DNA of 64,000 nt from Shinisaurus crocodilurus. Taxonomy: Eukaryota > Chordata > Lepidosauria > Squamata > Shinisauridae. Below are positions 55,411 through 64,000 of the stretch, piece after piece. The stretch covers positions 127,538,402-127,602,401 of the forward strand of contig CM037877.1 in assembly GCA_021292165.1 (NCBI GenBank), written 5' to 3'. The notes below the pieces were generated by a model. The model made no database searches and was not told where the DNA came from. It saw nothing but the letters and a program-made list of their open reading frames with translations. A program made the translations under genes and the position numbers. Each line of letters starts with the position of its first letter. The first letter of the stretch is position 1.

Positions 55411-55448
55411 TGGTACCCCCGAGTTTATGTCTCCCTCCCCTGTTGGAT

Positions 55449-56477
55449 TCAGTTTAAAGCCCTCCTGATTAAGTTCCTCATGCTGTGTCCAAACACATTC
55501 TTCCCAGTCCTTGTGAGGTGCAACCCATCCTTTGCCAGCAGTCCATCTTCCAGGAAGTGTAGCCCGTGGTCCCAGAATCCAAATCCCTCACGTCGGCTCC
55601 ACCTTCGTAGCCAGTCATTCACTCGGAGTATTTTTCTTTCCCTTTCTATGCCTCTTCCAAGTACTGGAAGGATGGATGAGAAAACTATCTGGGCCCCAAA
55701 GTTCTTGAGTTCCCTTCCCAGCTCTTCAAAGTCTGCCGTGATTTCTTTGTAACTCCGCTTGGCAGTATCATTTGTGCCCACGTGGAAGAGAAGAAAGGGG
55801 TATGTGTCGGTGGGCTGCATGAGCCTCGGCAGCTGCTCTGTCACATCCTTAATCCGTGCCCCAGGGAGACAGCACACCTGGCGAGTCCATGGGTCTTCGC
55901 GACATACTTTGGCTTCGAGCCCCCGCAGGAGGGAGTCTCCCACTACGAGTACTCTTCTCTTCCTCTTGCTGTAGGCCTTGGTTTGACTGCCTCCACTTGA
56001 CTGACCCTCAGCCTCCTGCTCGCTGTCACGTTGGGTGCCCGGTAATCCGTCCTCTGCAGGCTGTCCTCTGCTCTCGTCCTCAAGTACATGGAAGCGGTTC
56101 CATAGCTCCACTGCTTCCACAGGCGCAGAGTGTCTTGTAGTTCTTCTGCTCCTAACAGTCACCCTTTTCCAGGGAGTTCCCCCTGCGTTATTTTCCCTTG
56201 CCTCTGCAGTCTCCGACTCCGCCTCATCCTGCAGTTGCCCTTCTGGCTCCTGTACTGTGCTTTGGTGCTGTAGATCCACCGTTCTGTCTAAGAACTCCTC
56301 GCTTTCTCTTATGCTCCTGAGGGTTGACACTTGCTGCTCCAGTCCTCTGACCTTTTCTTCCAACAGCGTGACCAGCTTGCACTTGTTGCACGTGTAGGCC
56401 ATGTTGATCTCCGGCAGGAAAACAAACATTGCACACCCCTTGCAGGTCACCACCACTGCTGAGTCCTTTCCTTCCAT
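55449..56477 (-). CDS. CR1 ORF1 protein (zinc ribbon plus SGNH esterase), intact
   Basis: 342 codons, no interruption. The N-terminus has a CxxC...CxxC zinc-binding ribbon (C12, C15, C30, C33), then a short coiled coil (about 38-60) that would let the protein multimerise. A polar linker leads to an SGNH-hydrolase domain from about residue 172: block I VVGDSLLRG with the Ser nucleophile, HVGTND block III, and KDGLHL with the catalytic Asp and His. This is the esterase-type ORF1p of CR1 elements, which binds the LINE RNA; the esterase role is not settled. ORF2 begins about 40 bp downstream. Confidence 0.9.
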   Translation of the reverse strand: MEGKDSAVVVTCKGCAMFVFLPEINMAYTCNKCKLVTLLEEKVRGLEQQVSTLRSIRESEEFLDRTVDLQHQSTVQEPEGQLQDEAESETAEARENNAGGTPWKRVTVRSRRTTRHSAPVEAVELWNRFHVLEDESRGQPAEDGLPGTQRDSEQEAEGQSSGGSQTKAYSKRKRRVLVVGDSLLRGLEAKVCREDPWTRQVCCLPGARIKDVTEQLPRLMQPTDTYPFLLFHVGTNDTAKRSYKEITADFEELGRELKNFGAQIVFSSILPVLGRGIERERKILRVNDWLRRWSRREGFGFWDHGLHFLEDGLLAKDGLHLTRTGKNVFGHSMRNLIRRALN

Positions 56478-56590
56478 GCTCTGTTTCTGTCTTCCTAGAA
56501 TATATATATATATATATGTTTTTATTTTTATTTTTTATTATTATTATTATTATTATTTTTAGGGACCTCACCCTTGACCTCCCCCGCCGA

Positions 56591-57029
56591 ACTCCGCTGC
56601 CAAACTCCTGTTTGCTCTCCCTGTGCACTCGCTCTGTTCGCTCGCTCTCTGGGAGCCTGCTTGCCTTTTCACAGTCCCAAAGACAGCTGGAGCCTCTCTC
56701 CTGTTGTGCTGCTGCTCAGCTGGGAGTCAGGAACAGAATGAGCTCCCAGGCCACGCCCTGCAATCAGCCCCACTTCCTGCAATCAGCTGCAATCAGCCCC
56801 AGGTAGTTGCAGTCAGCAGGAGCTTCTGCTCAACAGAATGAGCTCTCAGGCCACGCCTTTCCCTTGCAGCACTTGTTGTTGTACTACTCCGCTGCCAAAC
56901 TCCTGTTTGCTCTCCCTGTTCGCTCGCTCTGTTCGCTCGCTCTCTGGGAGCCTGCTTGCCTTTTCACAGTCCCAAAAACAGCTGGAGCCTCTCTCCTGTT
57001 GTGCTGCTGCTCAGCTGGGAGTCAGGAAC
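56591..57029 (-). repeat. CR1 5' UTR with duplicated 144-bp units
   Basis: 56591-56734 and 56886-57029 are near-identical direct repeats 295 bp apart (both run from ACTCCGCTGCCAAACTCC to GGGAGTCAGGAAC on the plus strand). A shorter block, AGAATGAGCTC(C/T)CAGGCCACGCC, also recurs at about 56734 and 56835. Such repeated 5' UTR units act as promoter monomers in some LINEs. Confidence 0.8.
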
Positions 57030-57640
57030 TTTGGGCCGCATTAATAGAAGTATATCTTCCAAATCACGTGAAGTCAAGTGATAATTCCCCTTTACTCAGC
57101 ACTGGTTAGGCCCCATCTTGAGTACTGCGTCCAGTTCTGGGCACCACACTTTAAGAAGGACGTAGACAAACTGGAGAGGGTTCAGAGGAGGGCAACAAGG
57201 ATGATAAAGGGACTGGAAACAAGGCCCTATGAGGAGAGACTAAAAGAACTGGGCATGTTTAGCCTTCAGAAGAGGAGACTGAGGGGGGATATGATCACAC
57301 TCTTCCAGTACTTGAAGGGTTGTCACACAGAGGAGGGCCAGGATCTCTTCTTGATCATCCCAGAGTGGAGGTCATGGAATAATGGGCTCAAGTTACAGGA
57401 ACCCAGATTCCACCTAAACATCAGGAAAAATTTCCTGACTGTCAGAGCAATAAGACAATGGAACCAACTACCTAGGGAGGTGGTGGGCTCTCCCAATCTG
57501 GAGGCATTCAAGGTGAAGCTGGACAGCCATCTGTCAGGGATGCTTTGACTTGGATTCCTGCATTGAGCAGGGGGTTAGACTCGATGGCCTTGTAGGCCCC
57601 TTCCAACTCTACTTTTCTATGATTCTATGGTTGTATGATC
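57030..57640 (+). mobile_element. CR1 LINE 3' end, plus strand
   Basis: Begins inside ORF2 (TTTGGGCCGCATTAATAG, equivalent to about 13980 in the 12-kb copy). It encodes the C-terminal 156 codons ending [21 protein letters not shown], then the 3' UTR ending CTACTTTTCTATGATTCTATGG. It is joined directly to the 5' end of inverted copy B. About 420 bp of reverse transcriptase, including the FADD box, are absent between copy A's end and this start. Confidence 0.88.
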
Positions 57641-57649
57641 TTGCCTCCT

Positions 57650-59425
57650 ATTATGAATTCAAGCATATATTGGCCTATGATTGGCTCATGGATCAAACTC
57701 CATTTTGGGAGACTATGAAGGCTACAAAGCAGTCTGTCCTAATTTGTATTTATGTATAGCCCTTTTCAGGCATTTGCCTGAATGCATGAGAGCTTAAAGT
57801 GTGTAGAGTGGTGGGGCTGTGCATGCTGGCCTACATCTCTAGGTGTGCTGGCCCTGTCCCCCTCAGTCCCAATCTTACCTGGTTGAGTTGGCAGCATCTG
57901 AAAAGTAGCTTGCTGCGTGATCAGGAACCCTGATAAGGCAAGTGACTGTGAGCAGGACTCCCTTTCCGACCTTACTGATTCAACATGGCAAGGTCTGAAC
58001 TTGGGGGAGGGGGGCAGGGCCAGCACAACTGGAGACGTAGGGGGTGGGGGCCAGCATGCACCAACCTGTCTCTCTACCCACTTTAAGCCCTCATGCACTC
58101 ACGTAAATGCCCAAACAGGGCTCATGTATATTCCTGTATGTGGAAAGCTGGATCCTGTCCGGACAGGAAGGTTATGAAAACAAGACTGTGGATTCCATTT
58201 AGAATCTGGGATTCTCAGCTTAAATATTTCAAGTCTTTGAACCAAAATAAACATCATGCTAAATGTGTAACTTGCAGTTGCGTGAATATTTTTTAACTGC
58301 AAGTAGCAGCTGTGTGTGTGTGTGTGGGGGGGGATATGGATTGTGGCATGTGGGGTGGGGGCTAACCCTTTCATTCTGCACCACAGAATGTAATGAAAAT
58401 CACAGCCCCCAAAACTGCTATTTGGCATGGGAGGTAAGCTAAGGAGTGGTACCTGGTAGATCAGGTGGTGGAGCCAGTGGGATGGGGTAGAGTCTGGTGG
58501 GGGCAGAGGATGGCATCTAGTGGATCACTAGGTACAGACTCTAACTGTACCTGATAGCTTAGGATAGAGCCTAATGCACACACTCTCATCAAGCCAAGCA
58601 GAAAATAGCCTGTTCCCTAGATTCTGGCTCCTTATCCTGAGATTTTACTCCCTCCCTGTAGTTTTTTTTTTAAACCCAAAGACATGGCAACCCTAATTCC
58701 AATGTATGATCCTTGTTTCTTCAGCTCTACCGTCCTGAATGGTCCCAAAGTCTCCTGATTGCTTAAAATATTCTGACAATTCTTTGCTGCCCCTTGTGCT
58801 AGGAACTCCCACCCAGAAAACCTATGTGATGATGCCACATATCTCCCATTCTTAAAATCCCCACTTAAAACCTATTGTCCCAAGAAGATGCCTTGTCTCT
58901 TCATTTTCTTTCCCCCAGGCTTCAATATATATAATCACATTTTTTTTTGGGGGGGGGGGGTTGCCAACAGAAGGCTGTGTCAGGAGCTCCTCAGCCCACC
59001 CACCGCAAACCTTGCACAGACACCTGGCCCCCTTACACCGCACTGTTGCAGAAAAAGAACTTGGTAAACTGCTCTAAAAGAACAATTCTGTGGCCATTTG
59101 CTTAAACACAGAAAACAGGGACATTCAAGGAACAGTCAAAAGTATGTTTGACCTTAGAGCCCTAAAATGGGTGTGCATAGACAACACTTCTATGCTTAAA
59201 ATGGGGACCAAGCAATGGCTACAATCCACATTTATAGTCTGCTGTGTGAGCCCCATTGAAATGAATAGGAGCTTCACTCACAGTTTGATAACCACTGCCT
59301 AGTACTATGTTGTGCATTCCAGTATGGGTGCATTTTCTCTGTCTTGTGCATATTTATGCTACAAAGGCATTCACTAAATAATTAAGTTAAAAGTATTTCT
59401 TAAAAGAATAATAAAGGCAGGCACG
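57650..59425. other. intergenic, no gene recognised
   Basis: No supported frame. A GT run lies at 58311-58325, a poly-G at 58950-58960, and a foldback-family remnant at 59219-59292 (TACAATCCACATTTATAG, CCATTGAAATGAATAGG). Confidence 0.4.
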
Positions 59426-59429
59426 AAGG

Positions 59430-59960
59430 ACAGGAGGAGTAACATGCTACTGAAGTGAAGTTTGTTGGAGACGTCAAGTGAGGAATGCTTTGATGGGCAG
59501 CTCCTTTGATCTGTGCTCTGAATATAGCCCTCACGTTTCCCTGTGTTCAGCCGCTACCTAATTACCAAACGGCAGGGCCGCAGCAAGTTCTCTCAGCATG
59601 TTGCTGCAGCAATAGATTTGTGGTCTTGGAAAGATGTCGATTCTCCTACTACCATTGATGCTGGCAGAACATTACCTCTCCCATCGATTGAGTTTGGAAA
59701 GAATCTTATTTTATTTTTCATTAAATTGTTAATCAGGGAAATCTTTCCCCCCTCCCCCCATCTCTCTCTCCACCTTCTCTTTGGTGTTATTTCTGTGGTC
59801 TGAAGACCAGGAGAGGAAAGTTCCATTGCCATAGAAACAGCTTTGTATAATTTTAAGGCCTTGGATCAGTCCCTCTTGAACACTTTCTCATCAAAAGACC
59901 TAATTGTTGGCCCTGATCTCCACTGCTCAATTAGTGGTGATGTCTCCCTTCAAGTTAATT
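59430..59960. promoter_or_regulatory. candidate conserved non-coding element
   Basis: About 500 bp of balanced, non-repetitive sequence with no open frame and no resemblance to the repeats around it. It is dense in homeodomain-type TAATT cores (CTAATTACC, CCTAATTGTTG, TCAATTAGTGG, GTTAATTGCTAGC) and has an RFX-like half-palindrome TTGCCATAGAAAC. This texture is typical of vertebrate developmental enhancers. Conservation cannot be tested from one sequence. Confidence 0.35.
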
Positions 59961-60474
59961 GCTAGCGATGGGAGGAAGTAGGACAAATGTAACCTTTTAG
60001 ATGAAAAGATTTCTTTCCCTTCCTTTGCCTTTTCTGCTCAGATACACTTCAGAGCTCTCAACTCACTGCTCCAAGGAAGCCCAGGGGAGGGGGGTGGCAG
60101 GGGAAGCGGCAAAGAAGGAACAGTATAGGCAGAGCCTTCGCAGGAGGCAGAGCCCACTACTCTTAAAGGGCATCTTTTCCTTAACAGGAATGCCCATGGT
60201 GTTTTCTTTCTCCCCAGTGAATTATGTTGCAATCTTACCCTATGAGGATTCACAATCTCACTGCAAAAATCCACACCCTGACACCACAAATTAATCAGTT
60301 TACAGTGACATGCTAAGCATACTTGCCAGATTCAGAAATAAAGAATTTACAATAAATTAAAAATATTAATATATGCATCCTGCTTTACATTCATTTCATT
60401 GATTTTCATTCAATCAGATCATATTCCTAAATTTTACTAAGAGCAAAATTATTTGCATACTTGGTACTGCCATG
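59961..60474. other. intergenic, no gene recognised
   Basis: No supported feature. Unique-looking and AT-rich toward the right. Confidence 0.4.
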
Positions 60475-60482
60475 CTGTAAAG

Positions 60483-60618
60483 CAGGGATGGGCAACTTTT
60501 GACCCTCCAAATGTTTTGGCCTATAACTCCCATCAGCCCTCATCATTAGCTATGCTGGCTAGGGCTGATGGAAGTTGTAGGGCAAAACATCTGGAGGGCC
60601 ACAAGTTGCCCACACCTG
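60483..60618. mobile_element. hAT-type MITE, divergent relative
   Basis: Ends CAGGGATGGGCAACTTTTG and CAAGTTGCCCACACCTG with a palindromic body around TTGGCCTATAACTCCCATC. The flanks CTGTAAAG and CTCTAAAT match at six of eight positions. It is related to but distinct from the 3629 family. Confidence 0.8.
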
Positions 60619-60753
60619 CTCTAAATGCTGAGTGATGTATTGAAGTCTTCTCCATTTGCAAATTCTGAAATAGATATCTTATGTAAAGTCAACTTGCAGT
60701 ATTTTAGATCAAAGCTATCTGCAGGGGCTGACAAATTTTGAGTGGCCTCAATG

Positions 60754-61311
60754 CAGGGATGTTGAAGAGTCCTTGGTCTTGAGTCACAAGTCGAGTCACG
60801 AGTCTTTGGACCTGAGTCTCGAGTCTGAGTCCTTGGTCCAAAATGTTGACTCACGAGTCACGAGTCACTCCCAAAGCTGACTCCACGAGTCCCTATTAAA
60901 ATCAATGGGGTTTTTCCTCAACAAAATAAGGCTACTTCCGATGTGTGGCTTAAATAAATTCTAGGCACAAGTGTGCCTTTTTATTTCAAAACTCTGCAAC
61001 TGATTTTGGCAAGAACAGACCAGGCAGCCAAACCCAAAATAACCAGGCAGGCAGAGGACGCAGGGGACCCCAAAGCAGGCAGGCAGAGGCAGCCAAACCT
61101 AAAATGTCTGAAAGGTTGCATTTTAGGAAAATGATTTTAAAAAATAAAATTTTCGCTGGCGATCACACTTCTCTCCACTCCTTCTGGCACAGCCCAGGGA
61201 TGTTGAAGAGTCCTTGGTCTCGAGTCCCATTTAAAATAGTGGGACTCGAGTCAGAGGGGGGACTCAGTCCAACTCCCGAGTCGAGTCCTGGAGTCCGAGT
61301 CCCCATCCCTG
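60754..61311. mobile_element. GAGTC-rich hAT element, copy 4 (internally deleted)
   Basis: 558 bp in the same orientation as the first two copies. The perfect 8-bp repeat CCTCAATG flanks it (60746-60753 and 61312-61319). The internal terminus copy is at 61195, here 117 bp from the right end. The transposase relic is entirely deleted. Confidence 0.9.
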
Positions 61312-61417
61312 CCTCAATGGGTGGCTTCACAAATTGGTGAAGCTCCAAACACCTGGTAGGTGCAAATTATTGTTGTTATATTTTAAAAATAGAATGAAAC
61401 CATCAATAATATTTAAA

Positions 61418-61420
<3 letters not shown>

Positions 61421-61452
<32 letters not shown>
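61421..61452. repeat. (GT)n microsatellite at an LTR edge
   Basis: The run merges with the terminal TGTGGAG of the LTR, so the exact LTR boundary is ambiguous by a few bases. Confidence 0.9.
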
Positions 61453-61457
<5 letters not shown>

Positions 61458-62186
61458 AGAACTGCACCCAGTTCTTTGATTATGGATGAGAGATCAAAGG
61501 CTACAAATCGCCAGCCTTGATTCTGTCGTCTCAAAACCAACTCGCCCTGAATCCAGCCCCGGGTCTCGGACACTGGACTTAGCACTGAACTAACAGAGAA
61601 ACCACACACACTGTGTAGGGGAAAGCAAAGGAAAGTTTACATATTTGGGGTAGTCAGTTACAAATTAGGAGGGAGATAATGGAAGGGAAATTGACAGAAA
61701 GAGATACTTTGTTACACACCATCAGAGCTACAAAATAACGAACTAATTCTCATGCTAGAATACCCAGGCACTTACACTTTGGCTTGGGGGTTGCTCTGTT
61801 CTGGACTCGCAGTACCTTGAGCCTGCCGTGCTCCTGGGCACCAAGACAACAACAAAGCCCAGAAGCCACGGCTGACCGTATAGTGATTTTCTCCTGCCCC
61901 TCCCTTCGATAGCCCGACTGTCTCTTGGCCAATCATGATTAATTCGTCCGGGCTACGTATGGGGGGGGGGTGGCTCTTAGGTGTCAGAATGGTGACTTCC
62001 TGACCATACCTAGAGTGCTTGATTGACATTTGCATTAAATGCACCGCAAACTCTGAGGCAACACAGGGCCCCCAGGAGAAACTATGTACAGTTCACAGGA
62101 GATTCTCAGCCTCTGGCTGAGATTATACTTATTTACATGTGTTTGATGAGGAAGGACACAGGTTACACTGTATGCTTTTCTTCACA
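61453..62186 (-). mobile_element. Gypsy 3' LTR, family B
   Basis: On the minus strand it runs from TGTGAAGAAAAGC (62186) to CTCCACA (61453), the same ends as the solo LTR 35269-36244. Immediately upstream on that strand is the purine tract AAAGCGAGGGA, a good polypurine tract for plus-strand priming. The pol sequence follows, so it is the 3' LTR of a partial element. Confidence 0.8.
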
Positions 62187-62813
62187 TCCCTCGCTTTGGG
62201 AAGATGAAATCAGGGTTTCTAGATTCCCCACATTTCATCTACCTTCACCCTGAAGAAAATCCCTTGACAACCATCTGCCAGCACATTTTCTTTAACCTGA
62301 ATGTGGACAACTGAAAAATCAAAATCTTGCAAGGCTAGGCTCCACCGCAGGAGCTTCTGGTTGGAGCCTTTCCAGCCAGCACAATGGGGAATGGTGGGTC
62401 TGCAGCTGGAATTTCGACTGTAGCTAGATTTTGCTCCCAGGGTAGGAGTTTCTTGCTGAGGTATACAATGGGGCACAACCCCTGCCCTCCCCACTCTGGT
62501 AGCAGGACGGCCCCCATTCCCGCTTCTGAGGCATCAGTTTGCACAACAAAGGGGTAATCAAAATTAGGGGCTTGCAGAATGGGAGCCGCCATGAGACATG
62601 CCTTCAGCCCTTCAAAGGCTGCCTGACAGGTGCTCGTCCACTGAACCTTGAGAGGCTTCTTCTTCTTACACAATTCGGTTAGGGGGACAGCCAGCTGACT
62701 GAAATGTGGAACAAATTTTCGATAATAGCCTGCCAGCCCCAGGAAGGACTGTACTTTCTTCTTGGTCATGAGGTGAGGCCAATCTCGAATTGCCTCGATC
62801 TTAGCCTCTAAAG
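62187..62813 (-). pseudogene. Ty3/Gypsy pol fragment (reverse transcriptase end and RNase H)
   Basis: Reads KIEAIRDWPHL, KVQSFLGLAGYYRKFVPHFS (end of the reverse transcriptase and connection), then VVQTDASEAGMGAVLLPEW, the start of RNase H with its first catalytic Asp. After a frameshift near 62440 comes LLRWSLALQDFDFSVVHI. Integrase is missing: pol jumps straight to the polypurine tract and LTR, an internal deletion. At its other end it is cut by a MITE at 62814. Confidence 0.88.
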
Positions 62814-62949
62814 CAGGGCTCTCCAATCTTGGATCCCCAGATGTTGCTGGCCGACAGCTCCCAGCATACCCAGCCAGCATGGCTAATGGCAAGGGATTTT
62901 GGGAGCTGTAGTCCAGCAATATCTGGGGACCCAAGGTTGGAGAGCCCTG
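62814..62949. mobile_element. palindromic hAT MITE, variant
   Basis: Ends CAGGGCTCTCCAATCTTGG and CCAAGGTTGGAGAGCCCTG with body CCCAGATGTTGCTGG. The left flank CTCTAAAG is not repeated on the right, where a LINE/SINE tail begins at once. The right flank was therefore probably lost or replaced. Confidence 0.8.
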
Positions 62950-62998
62950 AGAGCTTTGGCTATAGGGCGGTATAGAAATAAAATAAATAATAATAAAC
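62950..62998 (+). mobile_element. LINE/SINE 3' tail scrap
   Basis: GAGCTTTGGCTATAGGGCGG then TATAGAAATAAAATAAATAA is the tail of an L2-type retroposon, without its body. Confidence 0.55.
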
Positions 62999-63051
62999 CA
63001 TAGAACAAACCATGGCTTCGAAGCCGCGACTAAGGAACACTGACTGCATTC

Positions 63052-63213
63052 GCACAACATTCTAAGCTGCTGTGGTTATTAAGCCAGAGAGGCTTAGTGT
63101 GTTGTTCGAACACAGGATGGCTTGCTAGGGTTTAGTCAGAAACCACCCTTCGTAGCCATGGCTTGTTCTAGGGTTTATTTTAGCCACTACGCCTTAGCGT
63201 GTTGTCCGAACCT
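63052..63213. mobile_element. MITE of the GGTTCGCACAACAC family
   Basis: GCATTCGCACAACATTCTAAG at the left pairs with CCTTAGCGTGTTGTCCGAACC at the right; internal GGCTTAGTGTGTTGTTCG gives a nested second arm. No clear target duplication. Confidence 0.6.
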
Positions 63214-63566
63214 GGTCGACACACCAAGCCATGGTCAAGCCCTAAAACAAAAGAGCCCCTTGGCAAGAGCGGCAGAATGGCCTACTGCTCTAGCCAAGTG
63301 GCTAGCTGGCAACCACATTGCCAGCCACCCCCATAGTTCCCGAGCAGCAATTGGGGATAGCTGGCAAAGGCTCCCCTACCTCCCTGCAGCTGCCGCAAGC
63401 CATTTCGGGCTTGCTGTGCTTGTCATTAAAAAAACCAAACTTTTTTTTTAAAGATAGTGAAAAGCAGTTGTCAAGCCGCCTTTCCCGATCCCCACTTTTG
63501 GCAGCCACGAGCTGCCTCCCCCCCCCCCCCAAGGAGCTGTTAGGTTTTGCATGGGCAGAACGAGAT
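63214..63566. other. intergenic, no gene recognised
   Basis: No supported feature; contains poly-T and poly-C runs. Confidence 0.4.
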
Positions 63567-64000
63567 TGTCACCTGACATCAGGATTGTCACCGGACATGG
63601 AGGATGTCTCTTGAGGTGAAGTACACAAGGTCTTCTGTCACCAGACATAGTTTCAAGGTTTATGAGTCAGCAACCATGGGACAACAAGTTTGGAGTAAAC
63701 AGGTTAGAATAACAGGTTATATAACTGGTGAGTAATATCCTATGTATAGGTACAGGGTCTGACTATAAAGTAAGACACTTGTTGACACAGTGACCACTTG
63801 TTCTACAGACGTCTACTTCAGGTCAGTCACTTCACTTCATCTCAGCCTTGCCACTGGGGTCTTGGATTTGAATCTGCAATCATGTAGTGAGGACATCTCT
63901 TCTGCATAAGAGAAGCCAGCATTGCTTGCCTTAATCCCATGTAATTGGGTCTTAAAAATAAACTCTTTAATCTTTATTAACTGCTGTTATCTCCTCCTTC
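63567..64000 (+). mobile_element. LTR, family C, cut by window end
   Basis: Starts TGTCACCTGACATC and shares blocks with 31428-31809 in order: GGTGAGTAATATCC, TGACTATAAAG (TATA-like), TCTTCTGCATAAGAG and AATAAA near 63958. The 3' end lies beyond the window, so whether it is solo or attached to a provirus is unknown. Confidence 0.7.

Larger units (their letters stand above)
54053..57029 (-). mobile_element. CR1 LINE copy B, 5' half in inverted orientation
   Basis: The minus strand holds, from its 5' end at 57029: the 5' UTR with repeated units, an intact ORF1 (56477-55449) and ORF2 up to the start of the reverse transcriptase at 54053. Its left end abuts copy A head-on, and its 5' end abuts a plus-strand CR1 3' segment at 57030. 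About 1.24 kb (roughly 54056-55300) is the inverted counterpart of 52209-53475. This is the only full 5' end of CR1 in the window. Confidence 0.88.

Overview
This window looks like an intergenic, transposon-saturated stretch of a reptile genome, most likely a squamate. The evidence is the mix of element families: young CR1 LINEs ending in ATTCTATG-type repeats, L2, L1 and RTE LINEs, a tRNA-derived SINE, several hAT families, a Tc1 fragment, and Gypsy-like LTR elements. The same short palindromic repeats recur throughout. The organism is an inference from TE content. I found no host protein-coding exon, tRNA, rRNA or CRISPR array.

Layout. 0-9.8 kb: two copies of a GAGTC-rich hAT element (132-1127, 4398-5400), a CR1 3' end, an eroded L2 LINE, a solo LTR (7825-8568) and small palindromic MITEs. 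9.8-17.5 kb: microsatellites and a 2.4-kb CR1 copy (12131-14588). 17.5-22.9 kb: a third GAGTC hAT copy and a 2-kb foldback repeat. 22.9-31.2 kb: a nest in which an L1 ORF2 is split by an L2 LINE, the L2 is split by a complete 5.9-kb hAT transposon (24538-30423), and that hAT carries a Tc1 fragment, a SINE tail and a palindrome. 31.4-36.6 kb: four solo LTRs with perfect 5-bp target duplications, one of them splitting a CR1-like LINE. 37.9-40.6 kb: another hAT element with a perfect 8-bp duplication but no coding capacity. 44.3-47.2 kb: RTE, then a Gypsy-type gag broken by a CR1 insertion. 49.2-50.0 kb: a minus-strand solo LTR. 52.2-57.6 kb: an inverted CR1 complex holding an intact CR1 ORF1 and repeated 5' UTR units. 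59.4-60.0 kb: a non-repetitive stretch that may be a conserved regulatory element. 60.7-64 kb: a fourth GAGTC hAT copy, a Gypsy pol fragment with its 3' LTR, and part of another LTR at the window edge.

The elements do not form a pathway. What can be read is insertion order. Direct target duplications were found by eye for most hAT and LTR elements and give exact boundaries. The most notable item is the 5.9-kb hAT element: its transposase is a single one-base deletion away from an uninterrupted frame of about 834 codons, and upstream of it lie a candidate intron and a CpG-rich putative promoter next to the terminal repeat.
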